Positions 46,597 through 56,200 of a DNA stretch of 64,000 nt are shown here, in pieces. Made by a program: the position numbers and the translations under genes. The stretch comes from Pseudomonas sp. NC02 (GTDB taxonomy: Bacteria; Pseudomonadota; Gammaproteobacteria; Pseudomonadales; Pseudomonadaceae). The stretch spans positions 2,046,001 through 2,110,000 of the forward strand of contig NZ_CP025624.1 in the NCBI RefSeq assembly GCF_002874965.1, read 5' to 3'. Numbering within the stretch: the first letter of the stretch is position 1; each line of letters starts with the position of its first letter. Below the pieces are notes generated by a model. It was given only the letters and a program-made list of their open reading frames with translations, did not search any database and had not been told where the DNA came from.

Positions 46597-47031
46597 TCGG
46601 TTGCTCCCGAGGTAAAGGTTTCTGGTTTTTTTTCTAAGCGGACGCTCTGGTGTGGCGTCTTTTGGCTTGCCGCAAAAATCGTCTGTTCGGTCAGCTTTGA
46701 TGCTTTTAGCAAGAGCTGCGCCAAGGTGTTTAAAAAGCCAAAAAATCCCCGTCGGCTGTGATGAACACAGTCGAATTCGGAGAGATTTTGCACACGTTGG
46801 CTGCGGACGTGGGGCCGGGATAAGTTGGCCTTGCAGTCAGCTTTTACATTCGCTGTTTTTTTTTGAGTCGATTTGAGCGGGCGCCGAGAATACTGACTCC
46901 CAGGCCTGTGCTCAAGTGCGCCGTTAAAGAGCGCGCGGGGCGAGAATGGGGCACGGCGCGTGGCCGGCCCCGGGTGAATGGCGTACATGGTGTGTTCCCT
47001 GATCGTTATTGTTTTTGTTGTGACGCAGGAA
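46597..47031 (-). other. Gene-free interval between the nucleobase permease and the Tsx-like porin
   Basis: 435 bases. It presumably holds the porin promoter. CTGTGATGAACACAG at about 46758-46772 (arms CTGTG/CACAG) followed on the minus strand by GATTTTTT could be a terminator or a regulator site. A 161-codon frame through the region has no ribosome site and no recognisable features. Confidence 0.45.
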
Positions 47032-48384
47032 TCAATGTGGGTGTGCGTGAGCGCTTGGGGCAGCGCGTTCGGCGCCACCCAGGATGTTGAATAACAGGTT
47101 CAGCGACAGCGCGCTGATCGTGGCCATGGCGATGCCGCTGTGAGTGATCGGGCTCATCCATAGCGGCAGCTGTGCAAAGAATTCGGGACGTACCACCGGG
47201 ATCAATCCCATGCCGATACTCACCGCCACCAGCAACTGGTTACGACGGTCGGCAATGTCGGCTTCCTGGAGGATCTTGATCCCGGTGGCTGCCACCATGC
47301 CGAACATGGCAATCGCCGCGCCGCCCAGCACTGCGGGTGGAATCGACGCTACCAAAAAGGCGGCCTTGGGCAGCAGGCTCAGCACAATCAGGAACGCGCC
47401 GGCCACGATCGTCACCGAACGGCAACGCACGCCGGTCATCTGCACCAGGCCGATGTTCTGCGCGAACGAGGAGTGGGTGAAGGTGTTGAAGAACCCGGCA
47501 AAAAACGATGCGCCGGCGTCACACAACAGGCCACGGCGGAGCATTTTCGGCGTGACTTCCTGGCCGGTGATCTTGCCCAGGGCGAGGAACATCCCGGTGG
47601 ACTCGACGAAGATGATCACCACCACCAGGCACATCGACAGGATCGGCGCCAACTCGAACTTGGGCATGCCGAAATGCAGTGGCGTCACCACTTGCACCCA
47701 CGGGGCGCGCGCCAGGCCGCTGAGGTCGACCATGCCGATCATCCCGCACAGCCCGTAGCCGAGGGCCATGCCGATCAGCACCGAGATATTCACCCAGAAG
47801 CCGCGCATGAAACGGTTGATCAGCAGGATGGTGGCCAGCACCAGCGCGGCAATCGCCAGGTAAATCGGTGAGCCAAACGTGGACGCCGCTGCGCCACCGC
47901 CGGCCCAATTGACCGCGACGGGAAACAGCGAAAGACCAATGGCGGTGATCACGGTACCGGTCACCAGCGGTGGAAAGAAGCGCACGACCTTGGACATGAA
48001 CGGCGCGATCACCATGCCGAAAAAACCGGCGGCGATGGTCGCACCGAAGATCCCCTGCAGACCGATGCCGGGCATGCCGGCCATGGCCACCATGCTGCCG
48101 ACAGCGGCGAAACTGGCGCCCATCATCACCGGCATACGAATGCCTACCGGGCCGATACCGAAGGACTGGACCATGGTTGCGATGCCCGCCACCAGCAGGT
48201 CGGCGTTGATCAGGAAGGCGATTTCTTCACGGCTCAGGCCCGCGGCCTGGCCGATGATCAAAGGCACGGCGACGGCGCCACCGTACATCAGCAAGACGTG
48301 TTGCAGGCCTACCAGAATCAGTTGCAAGAGGGGCAGCCGCACCATGGCGGGCGCGGCAGGAGTCTGCGTTTCTAGCTGGGACAT
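47032..48384 (-). CDS. NCS2-family uric acid/xanthine permease
   Basis: 450 residues with about fourteen hydrophobic segments. QNIGLVQMTGVRCRSV (about 315-330) is the NAT/NCS2 signature motif, and FVESTGMFLALGKITG carries the conserved acidic residue in helix 8. Members import xanthine, urate or uracil with protons or Na+. Placement next to puuD makes urate or xanthine the likely substrate. GAGGTG 6 bases upstream fixes the start. A REPIN lies between its start and the puuD stop, in the gap. Confidence 0.88.
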   Translation of the reverse strand: MSQLETQTPAAPAMVRLPLLQLILVGLQHVLLMYGGAVAVPLIIGQAAGLSREEIAFLINADLLVAGIATMVQSFGIGPVGIRMPVMMGASFAAVGSMVAMAGMPGIGLQGIFGATIAAGFFGMVIAPFMSKVVRFFPPLVTGTVITAIGLSLFPVAVNWAGGGAAASTFGSPIYLAIAALVLATILLINRFMRGFWVNISVLIGMALGYGLCGMIGMVDLSGLARAPWVQVVTPLHFGMPKFELAPILSMCLVVVIIFVESTGMFLALGKITGQEVTPKMLRRGLLCDAGASFFAGFFNTFTHSSFAQNIGLVQMTGVRCRSVTIVAGAFLIVLSLLPKAAFLVASIPPAVLGGAAIAMFGMVAATGIKILQEADIADRRNQLLVAVSIGMGLIPVVRPEFFAQLPLWMSPITHSGIAMATISALSLNLLFNILGGAERAAPSAHAHPH

Positions 48385-48470
48385 GCAACACCTCGGATCT
48401 TTTTATTGTTGTGTTGTTCGGCATTCAATTGCCGGGTGGAACTCATTCGTCAAAGCACACCGCAGATCCC

Positions 48471-48562
48471 ATGTGGGAGCGGGCTTGCTCGCGAACGCGG
48501 TGGTTCAGTCACCTGAAGTGTTGAATGACACACCGCATTCGCGAGCAAGCCCGCTCCCACAT
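48471..48562. repeat. REPIN
   Basis: Both arms are of the ATGTGGGAGCGGGCTTGC type and intact. It lies between puuD and the permease gene. Confidence 0.95.
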
Positions 48563-48580
48563 GAGTCCTGCGTTTATCAG

Positions 48581-49882
48581 TCAGTTGGTACGCGCCCCCT
48601 GAGTGATCCAGGTGCCAATCAAGTCCCGTTCCTGCTGGGTCATCTGGGTGATATTGCCCAGCGGCATGATCTGGCTGGCCACGGCCTGTGCCTGGATGCG
48701 CGGGGCCATTTGCTGGATCTGCTGCGGCGTATCAAACATCACCCCGGCCGGTGCGGTGCTGAACAGCGGGCTTGTCGGCTTGGCCGAATGGCACACCGCG
48801 CAGCGCTCCTGGATCACCCCGTGGACCTTGTCAAAATCAATCGAGGCCTGGGCCGGTGCTGCTTCGGCAGGTGCCGGTGCAGGTGCCGCTGGAGCAGCCG
48901 GTTTAAGCCCGCCACCCAACGCCGTTTCCGGCAGTGGCTGGTACTCGATGGCCGCTGGTGCCTTGGCCACTTCCGGTGCAGTCGCCACCGGTTTTGGGCC
49001 GGTCACGTAGGCCAGGCAAATCATTGCCAGTGCGCCCACCGGCAAGGTCCAGGCGTATTTCTGGCTGTTGTGACGGGTGTTGAAGTAGTGACGCACCAAC
49101 ACCGCCGCCACCGCGATACCTGCGAGGATCAGCCAGTTGTATTGGCTGCCGTAGGTGCTCGGGAAGTGGTTGCTGATCATGATGAACAGCACCGGCAAGG
49201 TGAAGTAGTTGTTGTGCCGCGAACGCAGCAAACCCTTGGCCGGCAGTGCCGGGTCGGGCGTGCGGTTTTCGGCGATGGCCGCCACCAGCGCACGCTGGGC
49301 CGGCATGATGATGCGGAACACGTTGCCCACCATGATGGTGCCGATCACGGCGCCCACATGCAGGTACGCACCACGACCGCTGAACACCTTGCTGAAGCCG
49401 TACGCGGCGGCAATCAACAGCACGAACAGGATCAGGCCGAGCAGGGCGGGGCGCTTGCCCAGTGCCGAGTCGCAGAGAAAGGAGTAGATGAACCAGCCGG
49501 CCAGCAGCGAGCCGAGGCCCAGCAACACACCTTCCGGACCGCTGAGGCTGCTGCCCGGGGCCAGCAGGTACAAGGTCGGGTTGGCGTAGAACACCACGCA
49601 CAGCAGCGCGATGCCGGACATCCAGGTGAAGTAGGCTTCCCATTTGAACCAGTGCAGGTTGTCCGGCATGGTCGGTGGGGCCAGTTTGTATTTTTCCAGG
49701 TGGTAGATACCGCCACCGTGGATCGCCCACAAGTCACCGGCGAGGCCGTCCTTGGGGTTCACGCGGTTGAGGTTGTTTTCCAGCCAGACGAAGTAGAACG
49801 AAGCGCCGATCCAGGCGACGCCAGTGATCATGTGAACCCAGCGCACGCTCAGGTTCAGCCATTCCATCAAATGTGCTTCCAC
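48581..49882 (-). CDS. puuD: Membrane urate hydroxylase PuuD with C-terminal cytochrome c domain
   Basis: 433 residues. Eight or so membrane helices with conserved His residues (about 1-305; opening MEWLNLSVRWVHMITGVAWIG shown in part) form the DUF989 domain. After an Ala/Pro-rich linker (about 310-350) a cytochrome c domain carries CAVCH near 367 and a distal Met in QIMPLGN. PuuD oxidises urate to 5-hydroxyisourate and passes electrons to the respiratory chain, replacing soluble uricase. The start is GTG at 49882 with AGAGG about 8 bases upstream. Confidence 0.92.
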   Translation of the reverse strand: MEAHLMEWLNLSVRWVHMITGVAWIGASFYFVWLENNLNRVNPKDGLAGDLWAIHGGGIYHLEKYKLAPPTMPDNLHWFKWEAYFTWMSGIALLCVVFYANPTLYLLAPGSSLSGPEGVLLGLGSLLAGWFIYSFLCDSALGKRPALLGLILFVLLIAAAYGFSKVFSGRGAYLHVGAVIGTIMVGNVFRIIMPAQRALVAAIAENRTPDPALPAKGLLRSRHNNYFTLPVLFIMISNHFPSTYGSQYNWLILAGIAVAAVLVRHYFNTRHNSQKYAWTLPVGALAMICLAYVTGPKPVATAPEVAKAPAAIEYQPLPETALGGGLKPAAPAAPAPAPAEAAPAQASIDFDKVHGVIQERCAVCHSAKPTSPLFSTAPAGVMFDTPQQIQQMAPRIQAQAVASQIMPLGNITQMTQQERDLIGTWITQGARTN

Positions 49883-49932
49883 AGTCTTTACCTCTCGCCT
49901 GTCACTCTGTCGTCGAGTGATCAGACCTTCTC

Positions 49933-50436
49933 TTATTGGTGGGGGGCGAGGATCAACCGCTCATCCTCTTTAAAAAAATGCTCATCGCAGTTATTGCCTG
50001 TGCCACTGCGATCAACCACCAGGAAGTCATCCCGCTTTTCGATCGTCAGCACCGGGTGGTGCCAGACGCCGCGATGGTAATTAATGCCCTGCCTGCCGTT
50101 GGTAACGAAGGCGCGGACCAAGCCCGATACAGGTTCATCGCCAAGTGGCGCGACCACGATCAGAAAGGGGTTGCCGAGCAGCGGGATGAAAGCCTGGCTG
50201 CCCAGCGGGTGTCGTTCCAGCATGCACACGGTCAGCGGCATGTCCTGCGCGTCGGCGCGGAAGATGCTGATGATCGCGTTATCTTCTGGCGTGGCGGTTT
50301 CAACCGTCGCCAGTTTATGAAAGCGCATGGTCGACCCGTTGTTGATCATGAAGTGATCGCTGCCATCGGTTTCGATAACGTCTCCGAAAGGGGCGAAGGC
50401 TTCTTTGGTCAGGGGTTCGATCATCAGTGTGCGCAT
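49933..50436 (-). CDS. allA: Ureidoglycolate lyase AllA
   Basis: 167 residues of the AllA fold. EAFAPFGDVIE, FMINNGSTMRFHKLA, GRQGINYHRGVWHHPVL and the Glu/Lys-rich end (CDEHFFKEDERLIL) fit ureidoglycolate lyase, which splits ureidoglycolate into glyoxylate and urea. It follows allantoicase, the step that makes ureidoglycolate, and lies 50 bases before puuD. Confidence 0.93.
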   Translation of the reverse strand: MRTLMIEPLTKEAFAPFGDVIETDGSDHFMINNGSTMRFHKLATVETATPEDNAIISIFRADAQDMPLTVCMLERHPLGSQAFIPLLGNPFLIVVAPLGDEPVSGLVRAFVTNGRQGINYHRGVWHHPVLTIEKRDDFLVVDRSGTGNNCDEHFFKEDERLILAPHQ

Positions 50437-50461
50437 GGCTGTCTTCTTAATCTTGTGTATG

Positions 50462-50568
50462 GATCGTTCCCACGCTCTGCGTGGGAACGCCGCCCTGGAC
50501 GCTCTGCGTCCGCTCTTGTGACGCAGAGCGTCACGGTATGCATTCCCACGCAGAGCGTGGGAACGATC
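50462..50568. repeat. REP-type palindromic element, GTTCCCACGC family
   Basis: The outer 25 bases on each side are perfect reverse complements (starting GATCGTTCCCACGCTCTGCG). Inside, GACGCTCTGCGTC and GACGCAGAGCGTC form two further palindromes. This family is unrelated in sequence to the GTGGGAGCGGG REPINs. It lies between allA and alc. Confidence 0.93.
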
Positions 50569-50573
50569 GGGTG

Positions 50574-51569
50574 TTACTTCGAGACCTTACCGAGAACCCG
50601 CAGGCGGCTCACACCACCATCCGGGAACACATTCAGACGAATGTGGGTGATCGGGCCCAGCGCCTTGATCTGCTCGGCAAACGTGTGTTCAGCGTGCATT
50701 TCCAGTTTCTGCGCCGGCAGCAGTTCGCGCCAGAACAGCGATTGGGTTTCGATCTGGCTGTCGGTGCCGCCCTTCACGAACGCGCCCTGGATCGAGCAAG
50801 TGTCCGGGTAGTTGCCCTTGAAGTGCAGGGTGTCGACCACGATCTTCTCGATCTCGCCCGGGTGGCCCAGTGCGACGATCACCCAGTCATTGCCCGGCGT
50901 ACGACGACGTGCGGTTTCCCAGCCGTCGCCCATGTTGATGCCACGGCCCGGGTTGAGGATGTTGCTCATGCGCCCGAAGTGTTCATCGGAGCAGGCCAGT
51001 GCGCGGCCGCCGTTCAATGCAGCAGCCAGGTCCACCTGTTCGTTGTCGCCCACCGCCGACCAGTCGCGGAACGGAATGCCGTACACACGCAGACGGGCCA
51101 CGCCACCATCCGGGTAGATGTTGAAACGCAGGTGGCTGAAGGCCTGGTCGTTGTTGATCTCGTGGAAGTGATGGCTGTTGCCTTGCAGCTCCACCGCCGA
51201 CAGCACTTCAACCCATTGGGTGTTGTCATCCGGCTCGCCGGACGCCAGGAAGCAGGCTTCCAGGGACGCCGATGGCGGGAAGTTGCCGGTGAAGAATGAA
51301 GTGTCGATGTCCACGCCTTTGATCGAACCCGGTACGCCCAGGCGGATCACGGCGCTGTCGTAGCCTTCGAAGCGCTTGCGGCGCGACTCCCAGCCGTCCA
51401 TCCACTTGCCGTTGTCATCGAAAACGCCCTCCTTCCACACGGCCGGGGTCGGCTGGAACAGACGGTTGGCGTCGGCGAACCAGTCATCGGTGACAGAGAT
51501 GATCTTGGTGCCCAGGCGGGCGTCGGCCAGGTTGACGAACTTTTCGAAAGGTACGGGTTGCGCTTTCAT
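50574..51569 (-). CDS. alc: Allantoicase
   Basis: 331 residues built from two related beta-sandwich halves, each with a block like [19 protein letters not shown] (about 150-168) and [19 protein letters not shown] (about 308-326). The enzyme converts allantoate to ureidoglycolate and urea. It lies between uraD and allA in pathway order, all on the minus strand. Confidence 0.95.
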   Translation of the reverse strand: MKAQPVPFEKFVNLADARLGTKIISVTDDWFADANRLFQPTPAVWKEGVFDDNGKWMDGWESRRKRFEGYDSAVIRLGVPGSIKGVDIDTSFFTGNFPPSASLEACFLASGEPDDNTQWVEVLSAVELQGNSHHFHEINNDQAFSHLRFNIYPDGGVARLRVYGIPFRDWSAVGDNEQVDLAAALNGGRALACSDEHFGRMSNILNPGRGINMGDGWETARRRTPGNDWVIVALGHPGEIEKIVVDTLHFKGNYPDTCSIQGAFVKGGTDSQIETQSLFWRELLPAQKLEMHAEHTFAEQIKALGPITHIRLNVFPDGGVSRLRVLGKVSK

Positions 51570-51649
51570 TCTTCTTGTCTGCCTTAAAGTAAGTGGCTTG
51601 GGATGCTCGCCAGGCCCTGGGCGTTCATGAACCGCTCGGGCCAGGTCTG

Positions 51650-52165
51650 CTAAAGGGTCAGTAATCGGAACAACGCGATTTTATTGATCTCGGCCAGCGC
51701 ACATTTGAACTCGGCTTCCACCGAGTTGTGAATGCGCGTTTCAAACGCGGCAAGGATCTGGTGCCGGTTGCTGCCTTTTACCGCCATGATGAAGGGAAAC
51801 TTGAACTTGGCCTTGTAGCCATCGTTCAGCTCGGTGAAGCGCGAAAACTCGTCGCTCGAGCATTGGTGAATACCGGCGCCAGCCTGTTCATTAGTGCTGG
51901 CTTCGGTCAACTGGCCCTGGACGGCCGCTTTGCCCGCCAGGTCCGGGTGAGCGTTGATCAGGGCCAGTTGGCTTGCGTGATCGGCGCTCAACAGGATGTC
52001 GCTCATGCGCTGGTGCAGGGTTTCGATCTCGTCGATCGAAGCGTCCTGGCCCAGGTCGAAGGCCTTTTCGGCCACCCATGGCGAATGTTCGTAGATGTCG
52101 GCGAAGGCTTTGACGAATTCGTCGCGGCTCAGGGTCGACGGTTTCAGGGTTTGGAACGCGGTCAT
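51650..52165 (-). CDS. uraD: OHCU decarboxylase
   Basis: 171 residues. [12 protein letters not shown] carries the catalytic His (about residue 72) and [11 protein letters not shown] the substrate loop of 2-oxo-4-hydroxy-4-carboxy-5-ureidoimidazoline decarboxylase, which yields S-allantoin. Its start overlaps the stop of puuE by 4 bases, so translation is coupled. Confidence 0.94.
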   Translation of the reverse strand: MTAFQTLKPSTLSRDEFVKAFADIYEHSPWVAEKAFDLGQDASIDEIETLHQRMSDILLSADHASQLALINAHPDLAGKAAVQGQLTEASTNEQAGAGIHQCSSDEFSRFTELNDGYKAKFKFPFIMAVKGSNRHQILAAFETRIHNSVEAEFKCALAEINKIALFRLLTL

Positions 52166-53088
52166 TTGGCGGCTCCCTGGAAAGGGTGTACGTCATGCCA
52201 GTGACGGGCGATGTCGACGCGGCGGGTGAACCACACCTGATCATGGCCCTTGGCGTATTCGATAAACCGCTTGAGGGCGGCCAGGCGCGCCGGGCGGCCG
52301 ATCAGGCGGCAGTGCAAGCCGATGGAGAGCATTTTTGGTGCGTCCGCGCCTTCGGCATACAGCACGTCGAAGGCGTCTTTCAGGTATTCGAAAAAGTCGT
52401 CGCCCTTGTTGAAACCCTGGACCTGGGTGAAGCGCATGTCATTGGTGTCCAGGGTGTAGGGGATCACCAGGTGCGGCTTGCCGGTCGGGTTGTTGGGTTC
52501 CCAGTAGGGCAGGTCGTCGTCATAGGTGTCGCAGTCATAGAGGAAACCGCCTTCCTCCATTACCAGCCGCCGGGTGTTGGGGCCGGTGCGGCCGGTGTAC
52601 CAGCCCAGTGGGCGCTCGCCGGTGAGTTCGGTGAGGATGCGGATCGCTTCGAGCATGTGCTCGCGTTCCTGGGCCTCATCCATGTATTGGTAGTCGATCC
52701 AGCGGTAGCCGTGGCTGCAGATCTCGTGGCCGGCGGCGACCATCGCGCGGATCACATCCGGGTGGCGCTGGGCGGCCATGGCCACGGCGAAGATGGTCAG
52801 CGGGATATCGAATTCCTTGAACAACTTGAGGATGCGCCACACGCCGGCACGGCTGCCGTATTCGTACAGCGACTCCATGCTCATGTTGCGCTCGCCTTGC
52901 AGCGGTTGCGCCGAGACCATCTCGGACAGGAAGGCTTCCGACTCTTTGTCGCCGTGCAGGATGTTGCGCTCACCACCTTCTTCGTAGTTGAGTACGAACG
53001 ACAGGGCGATACGGGCCTTGCCCGGCCAGTGTGGGTGAGGAGGGTTACTGCCGTAACCGATCAGGTCGCGTGGGTAGTCAGCGCTCAC
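52162..53088 (-). CDS. puuE: Cofactor-independent allantoinase PuuE
   Basis: 308 residues of the polysaccharide deacetylase (NodB) fold rather than the metal amidohydrolase fold. PRDLIGYGSNPPHPHWPG, VLNYEEGGERN and ICSHGYRWIDYQ are typical of PuuE, which opens the allantoin ring to allantoate. The GTG at 53088 is chosen because AGGAAG lies about 6-11 bases upstream and the resulting length equals that of known PuuE. It is first in the minus-strand purine operon; a TTGTATACAA operator lies 85 bases upstream. Confidence 0.93.
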   Translation of the reverse strand: MSADYPRDLIGYGSNPPHPHWPGKARIALSFVLNYEEGGERNILHGDKESEAFLSEMVSAQPLQGERNMSMESLYEYGSRAGVWRILKLFKEFDIPLTIFAVAMAAQRHPDVIRAMVAAGHEICSHGYRWIDYQYMDEAQEREHMLEAIRILTELTGERPLGWYTGRTGPNTRRLVMEEGGFLYDCDTYDDDLPYWEPNNPTGKPHLVIPYTLDTNDMRFTQVQGFNKGDDFFEYLKDAFDVLYAEGADAPKMLSIGLHCRLIGRPARLAALKRFIEYAKGHDQVWFTRRVDIARHWHDVHPFQGAAK

Positions 53089-53172
53089 TGCAGTCTTCCT
53101 TCTTGTTCGTGGTAGCGGTGTGTGTGGCGGCCGGGCAGCGGAAAGACTGGGTGGCGTCACAACGATGACTGA

Positions 53173-53182
53173 TTGTATACAA
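53173..53182. promoter_or_regulatory. Candidate GntR-type operator before puuE
   Basis: TTGTATACAA, a perfect 10-bp palindrome 85 bases upstream of the puuE GTG. The form (GT-N-AC inside T/A ends) resembles FadR-subfamily GntR sites. Confidence 0.65.
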
Positions 53183-53300
53183 CTTAGTGTGCACTTTGTA
53201 AGCCTGTATTTCTGCATTTTTTCCGCAGGGTCTTTGCAGAATAGCACTGCAAGAAACCTGCCTGACTGGTCAGCTAAATTGAAAAAAACCTCATTCACTT

Positions 53301-53396
53301 TAGGAGCGAGCTTGCTCGCGAAAAACCTGAGAGCGCCTCGTTAACCCTGAAGCGCTGCGTTATCGTTAACGATCTTCGCGAGCAAGCTCGCTCCTA
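53301..53396. repeat. REPIN of the TAGGAGCGAGCTTGCTCGCGA type
   Basis: TAGGAGCGAGCTTGCTCGCG opens the left arm and its complement closes the right arm. It is a variant family with CGAGCT where the main family has CGGGCT, so it lacks the IS110 target sequence. Confidence 0.93.
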
Positions 53397-53438
53397 CAGT
53401 ATCGGCGTCAGCAACGGAACGCAGGCTTGTTGAATTTA

Positions 53439-53448
53439 TTGTGTACAA
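53439..53448. promoter_or_regulatory. Candidate GntR-type operator before uraH
   Basis: TTGTGTACAA, one base from the puuE site, 103 bases upstream of the uraH start. Confidence 0.6.
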
Positions 53449-53550
53449 TTTTTTTGAAAAGTGTCTTAATCAGCCATCGCCGACTTTTTCAGTGACCTGA
53501 AAAGGTGCGGTCTTTCACTTTTTACTGACTTCGGGAGGCGCGCAGACGCT

Positions 53551-53904
53551 ATGGGACGTTTGACCACACACGTATTGGACGCCGCGCATGGCTGCCCTGG
53601 CAGCGCAATCAAGGTTGAGTTGTACCGTGTCGAGGGCGCACAGCTTGAGCTGGTCGCCAGCACCCTGACCAACAGCGACGGCCGCTGCGATGCACCCCTG
53701 CTGCAAGGCGATGACTACCGCAGCGGTGTCTATCAGTTGCAGTTCAGCGCCGGTGATTACTACCGCGCCCGCGGTGTGCAACTGCCCGAACCTGCATTTC
53801 TCGATGTGGTGGTGCTGCGCTTCGGCATCAGCGCCGAACAGGATCACTACCACGTGCCTTTGCTGATTTCGCCTTACAGCTACTCCACCTATCGCGGTAG
53901 CTGA
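53551..53904 (+). CDS. uraH: 5-hydroxyisourate hydrolase (transthyretin-like)
   Basis: 117 residues. LTTHVLDAAHGCPG at the N terminus and the C-terminal YRGS tetrapeptide are the hallmark active-site elements of HIUase. It hydrolyses 5-hydroxyisourate, the PuuD product, to OHCU for UraD. It has no signal peptide, so it is cytoplasmic. It is divergent from puuE and probably shares its regulator. A strong terminator follows. Confidence 0.95.
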   Translation: MGRLTTHVLDAAHGCPGSAIKVELYRVEGAQLELVASTLTNSDGRCDAPLLQGDDYRSGVYQLQFSAGDYYRARGVQLPEPAFLDVVVLRFGISAEQDHYHVPLLISPYSYSTYRGS

Positions 53905-53949
53905 GTCGTCACCGCGCTTCACACCCCCAAAGCTCTTCGTTGGTTTTTC

Positions 53950-53975
53950 GCCCGCTCACACTGCGGGCTTTTTTT
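53950..53975 (+). terminator. Terminator of uraH
   Basis: GCCCGC, TCACACT loop, GCGGGC and a run of T. Confidence 0.9.
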
Positions 53976-54034
53976 CGCCTGCTGATTGCACCATAAAGGC
54001 GGCCCCGATCGTCAGTGCGATCGGGGCTGGATCT

Positions 54035-54661
54035 TCAGCGGCTCAATAGCGACGCAGCGCCGGCGCCTGTGAACAAGCCCGCGCTGATCCGGTTGAACCA
54101 GCTCTGGCCCCTGCCGCTGCGCAGGTAGCGCGCGGCGCCATGGGCGCCGAGGCCGTAGGCCAGTTTGCACAGCAGGTCGAGCACGGTCCAGGTGGCGATC
54201 ATGATCAGCAACTGCGGCAAAAAGGCCTGCTGGGCACTGAGGAATTGCGGCAGGAAGGCGGCGAAAAACAGGATGTCCTTCGGGTTGCTGGCGCCCAGCA
54301 CAAAGGCCCGGCCAAACAGCGCACGAAAACGCGGGGTGGCGGCCACTTGCGGTACGTCGGCGACGTGGGCCGGTTGCCGGGATTGCTGCCAGCTCTGCCA
54401 GGCGAGGTAGAACAGGTACAGCGCACCGACGATCTTCAGGGCACTGAACAGCTGTTCCGAGGCCAGCAACAACGCACCCAAACCCAGCGCCGAGGCGCTC
54501 AGCAGGCAGATGGAAGCAATCACCCCGCCGAGAAAGGCCGGGTACGAACGGCGCAGGCCGTAGTTCAGGCTGTTGCTGATCATCAGCAAGGACAGGGGGC
54601 CGGGGATCAGGATCACCACCAGCGCAGCGCCGCTGAACAGCAGCCAGGTTTCCAGACTCAT
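54035..54661 (-). CDS. LysE-family amino acid exporter
   Basis: 208 residues with about six hydrophobic segments. ALVVILIPGPLSLLMISNSLNYG (about 12-34) contains the conserved P-G-P of LysE/RhtB proteins, and GASNPKDILFFAAFLPQF (about 128-145) the second family block. Members export amino acids or homoserine lactone; substrate unknown. The ATG at 54661 with AGGA upstream is preferred over 54691. It sits inside the purine gene region, downstream of the permease on the same strand. Confidence 0.88.
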   Translation of the reverse strand: MSLETWLLFSGAALVVILIPGPLSLLMISNSLNYGLRRSYPAFLGGVIASICLLSASALGLGALLLASEQLFSALKIVGALYLFYLAWQSWQQSRQPAHVADVPQVAATPRFRALFGRAFVLGASNPKDILFFAAFLPQFLSAQQAFLPQLLIMIATWTVLDLLCKLAYGLGAHGAARYLRSGRGQSWFNRISAGLFTGAGAASLLSR

Positions 54662-54680
54662 TGCATTCCTCCATTCGTAC

Positions 54681-54705
54681 AAAAGCCCCACCCGACGGGG
54701 TGAGG
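54681..54705 (-). terminator. Terminator of the AzgA-like permease gene
   Basis: On the minus strand CCTCACCC, CGTC loop, GGGTGGGG (one G-T pair), then CTTTTGT. Confidence 0.7.
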
Positions 54706-54724
54706 CAGGGTCAAGCGGGTTGGC

Positions 54725-56071
54725 CTACAGGAACGCGAACTTGGCGATGAAGATCGCGCAAAGCACCCACAGGCTGATGGAAATTTCCTTGTGTTTACCC
54801 GTGCCGGCCTTCAGCGCCACGTAGGTGATGAAACCCAGGGCGATGCCGTCGGCCACCGAGAAGGTCAGGGGCATCATGATCGCCGTGACGATCGCCGGAA
54901 TGCTGTCGGTGGCGTCGTCCCAATTGATATGGGCCATGCCGCTCATCATCAGCATCGCCACATAGATCAACGCGCCGGCGGTGGCATAGGCCGGAATCAT
55001 GCCAGCCAGCGGGGCAAAAAACATCGCTGCGATAAACAACACGCCAACCGTAACCGCCGTCAGCCCGGTGCGGCCACCAGCGGCAACCCCGGCGGCGCTT
55101 TCCACGTAACTGGTGACTGGCGGCACGCCGACCATGGCGCCGAACACGCTGGAGGCGCTGTCGGCTTTCAGGGCGCGGGAGAGGTTTTCGATCTTGCCGT
55201 CGGCATTCACCAGGCCTGCACGCTGGGCCACGCCCATCAGGGTGCCGGCGGTGTCGAACATGTGCACAAACAGGAAGGCGAACACCACGCTGATCATGCT
55301 GACGTTGAACACGCCCATCACGTCCATGGCCATCCAGGTCGGCGCCAGGCTTGGCGGGGTGGCCAGGATGCCGTGGTACTCCACCAGGCCCAGGCCCCAA
55401 CCGGCGAGGGTCACGGCGATGATGCTGATCAGGATCGCGCCGAATACCCGGTGGTAGCTGAGGATCGCAATCAACAGGAAGCAAATGGCCGCCAGCAATG
55501 GGGCGGGTTCATGCAGGGAGCCGAGCTTGATCAGGGTGGCCGGGCTTTGCACGATGATGCCGGCGGTTTTCAGGCCGATCACCCCGAGAAACAATCCGAC
55601 GCCGGCGCCCATGGCATGGCGCAGGCTCACCGGAATGCTGTTGAGCAGCCACTCGCGAATGCGTGAGAGCGTCAGGATCATGAACAACACACCGGAGATA
55701 AACACCGCACCCAGTGCCGTCTCCCAGTTGTAGCCCATGGTCCCGACCACGGTGTAGGTGAAAAACGCGTTCAGGCCCATGCCCGGCGCCAGGCCTACTG
55801 GCCAGTTGGCGTACAGGCCCATCAGCAGGCAACCCAGCGCGGCGGCGATGCAGGTGGCGACAAACGCCGCGCCGTGATCGATGCCGGCGTCGGCCATGAT
55901 GTTGGGGTTGACGAAGATGATGTAGGCCATGGTGATAAAGGTCGTGAGGCCAGCGATCAGCTCGGTCTTCACTGTGGTGCCATGCAAGCGGAGTTTGAAC
56001 AGGCGTTCCAGCCAACCGTTGTGGGTTGGCGAGAGGTCGAGCGTAGGGGCTTCGGATTTGCGGCTTTCCAC
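54725..56071 (-). CDS. AzgA/PbuG-type hypoxanthine/guanine/adenine permease
   Basis: 448 residues with 12-14 hydrophobic segments. GLTTFITMAYIIFVNPNIMADAG is split over the first helix, NAFFTYTVVGTMGY over the third, and FVHMFDTAGTLMGVA (about 257-271) is the AzgA signature. These proton symporters import hypoxanthine, guanine or adenine. The start is GTG at 56071 with AGGAG 8 bases upstream. TTGTATACAA lies 130 bases upstream, which ties it to the puuE and uraH genes. Confidence 0.9.
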   Translation of the reverse strand: MESRKSEAPTLDLSPTHNGWLERLFKLRLHGTTVKTELIAGLTTFITMAYIIFVNPNIMADAGIDHGAAFVATCIAAALGCLLMGLYANWPVGLAPGMGLNAFFTYTVVGTMGYNWETALGAVFISGVLFMILTLSRIREWLLNSIPVSLRHAMGAGVGLFLGVIGLKTAGIIVQSPATLIKLGSLHEPAPLLAAICFLLIAILSYHRVFGAILISIIAVTLAGWGLGLVEYHGILATPPSLAPTWMAMDVMGVFNVSMISVVFAFLFVHMFDTAGTLMGVAQRAGLVNADGKIENLSRALKADSASSVFGAMVGVPPVTSYVESAAGVAAGGRTGLTAVTVGVLFIAAMFFAPLAGMIPAYATAGALIYVAMLMMSGMAHINWDDATDSIPAIVTAIMMPLTFSVADGIALGFITYVALKAGTGKHKEISISLWVLCAIFIAKFAFL

Positions 56072-56200
56072 AGCAAGTACTCCTCAAGAGTTTTATTGTT
56101 ATTTCCAGCGCCGGACACATGAGTGGGCAGCAGCGCTTTGAGGTACCAGCGGGTTTTGTTGACCAATAGGTCAGGAACTCGCACGAAGCGAATTATGCTT

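Larger units (their letters stand above)
53089..53550. other. Divergent regulatory region between puuE and uraH
   Basis: 462 bases. It contains TTGTATACAA close to puuE, a REPIN in the middle and TTGTGTACAA close to uraH. No gene is seen in it. Confidence 0.7.

Noticed and set aside
46758..46772. CRP/Vfr binding site at CTGTGATGAACACAG
   Set aside because: The half-sites are only 3-5 bases apart instead of the TGTGA-N6-TCACA spacing.
46593..47078. 161-codon minus-strand frame between the permease and Tsx-like genes
   Set aside because: No ribosome site, low-complexity basic composition, overlap with the permease gene and no recognisable domain.
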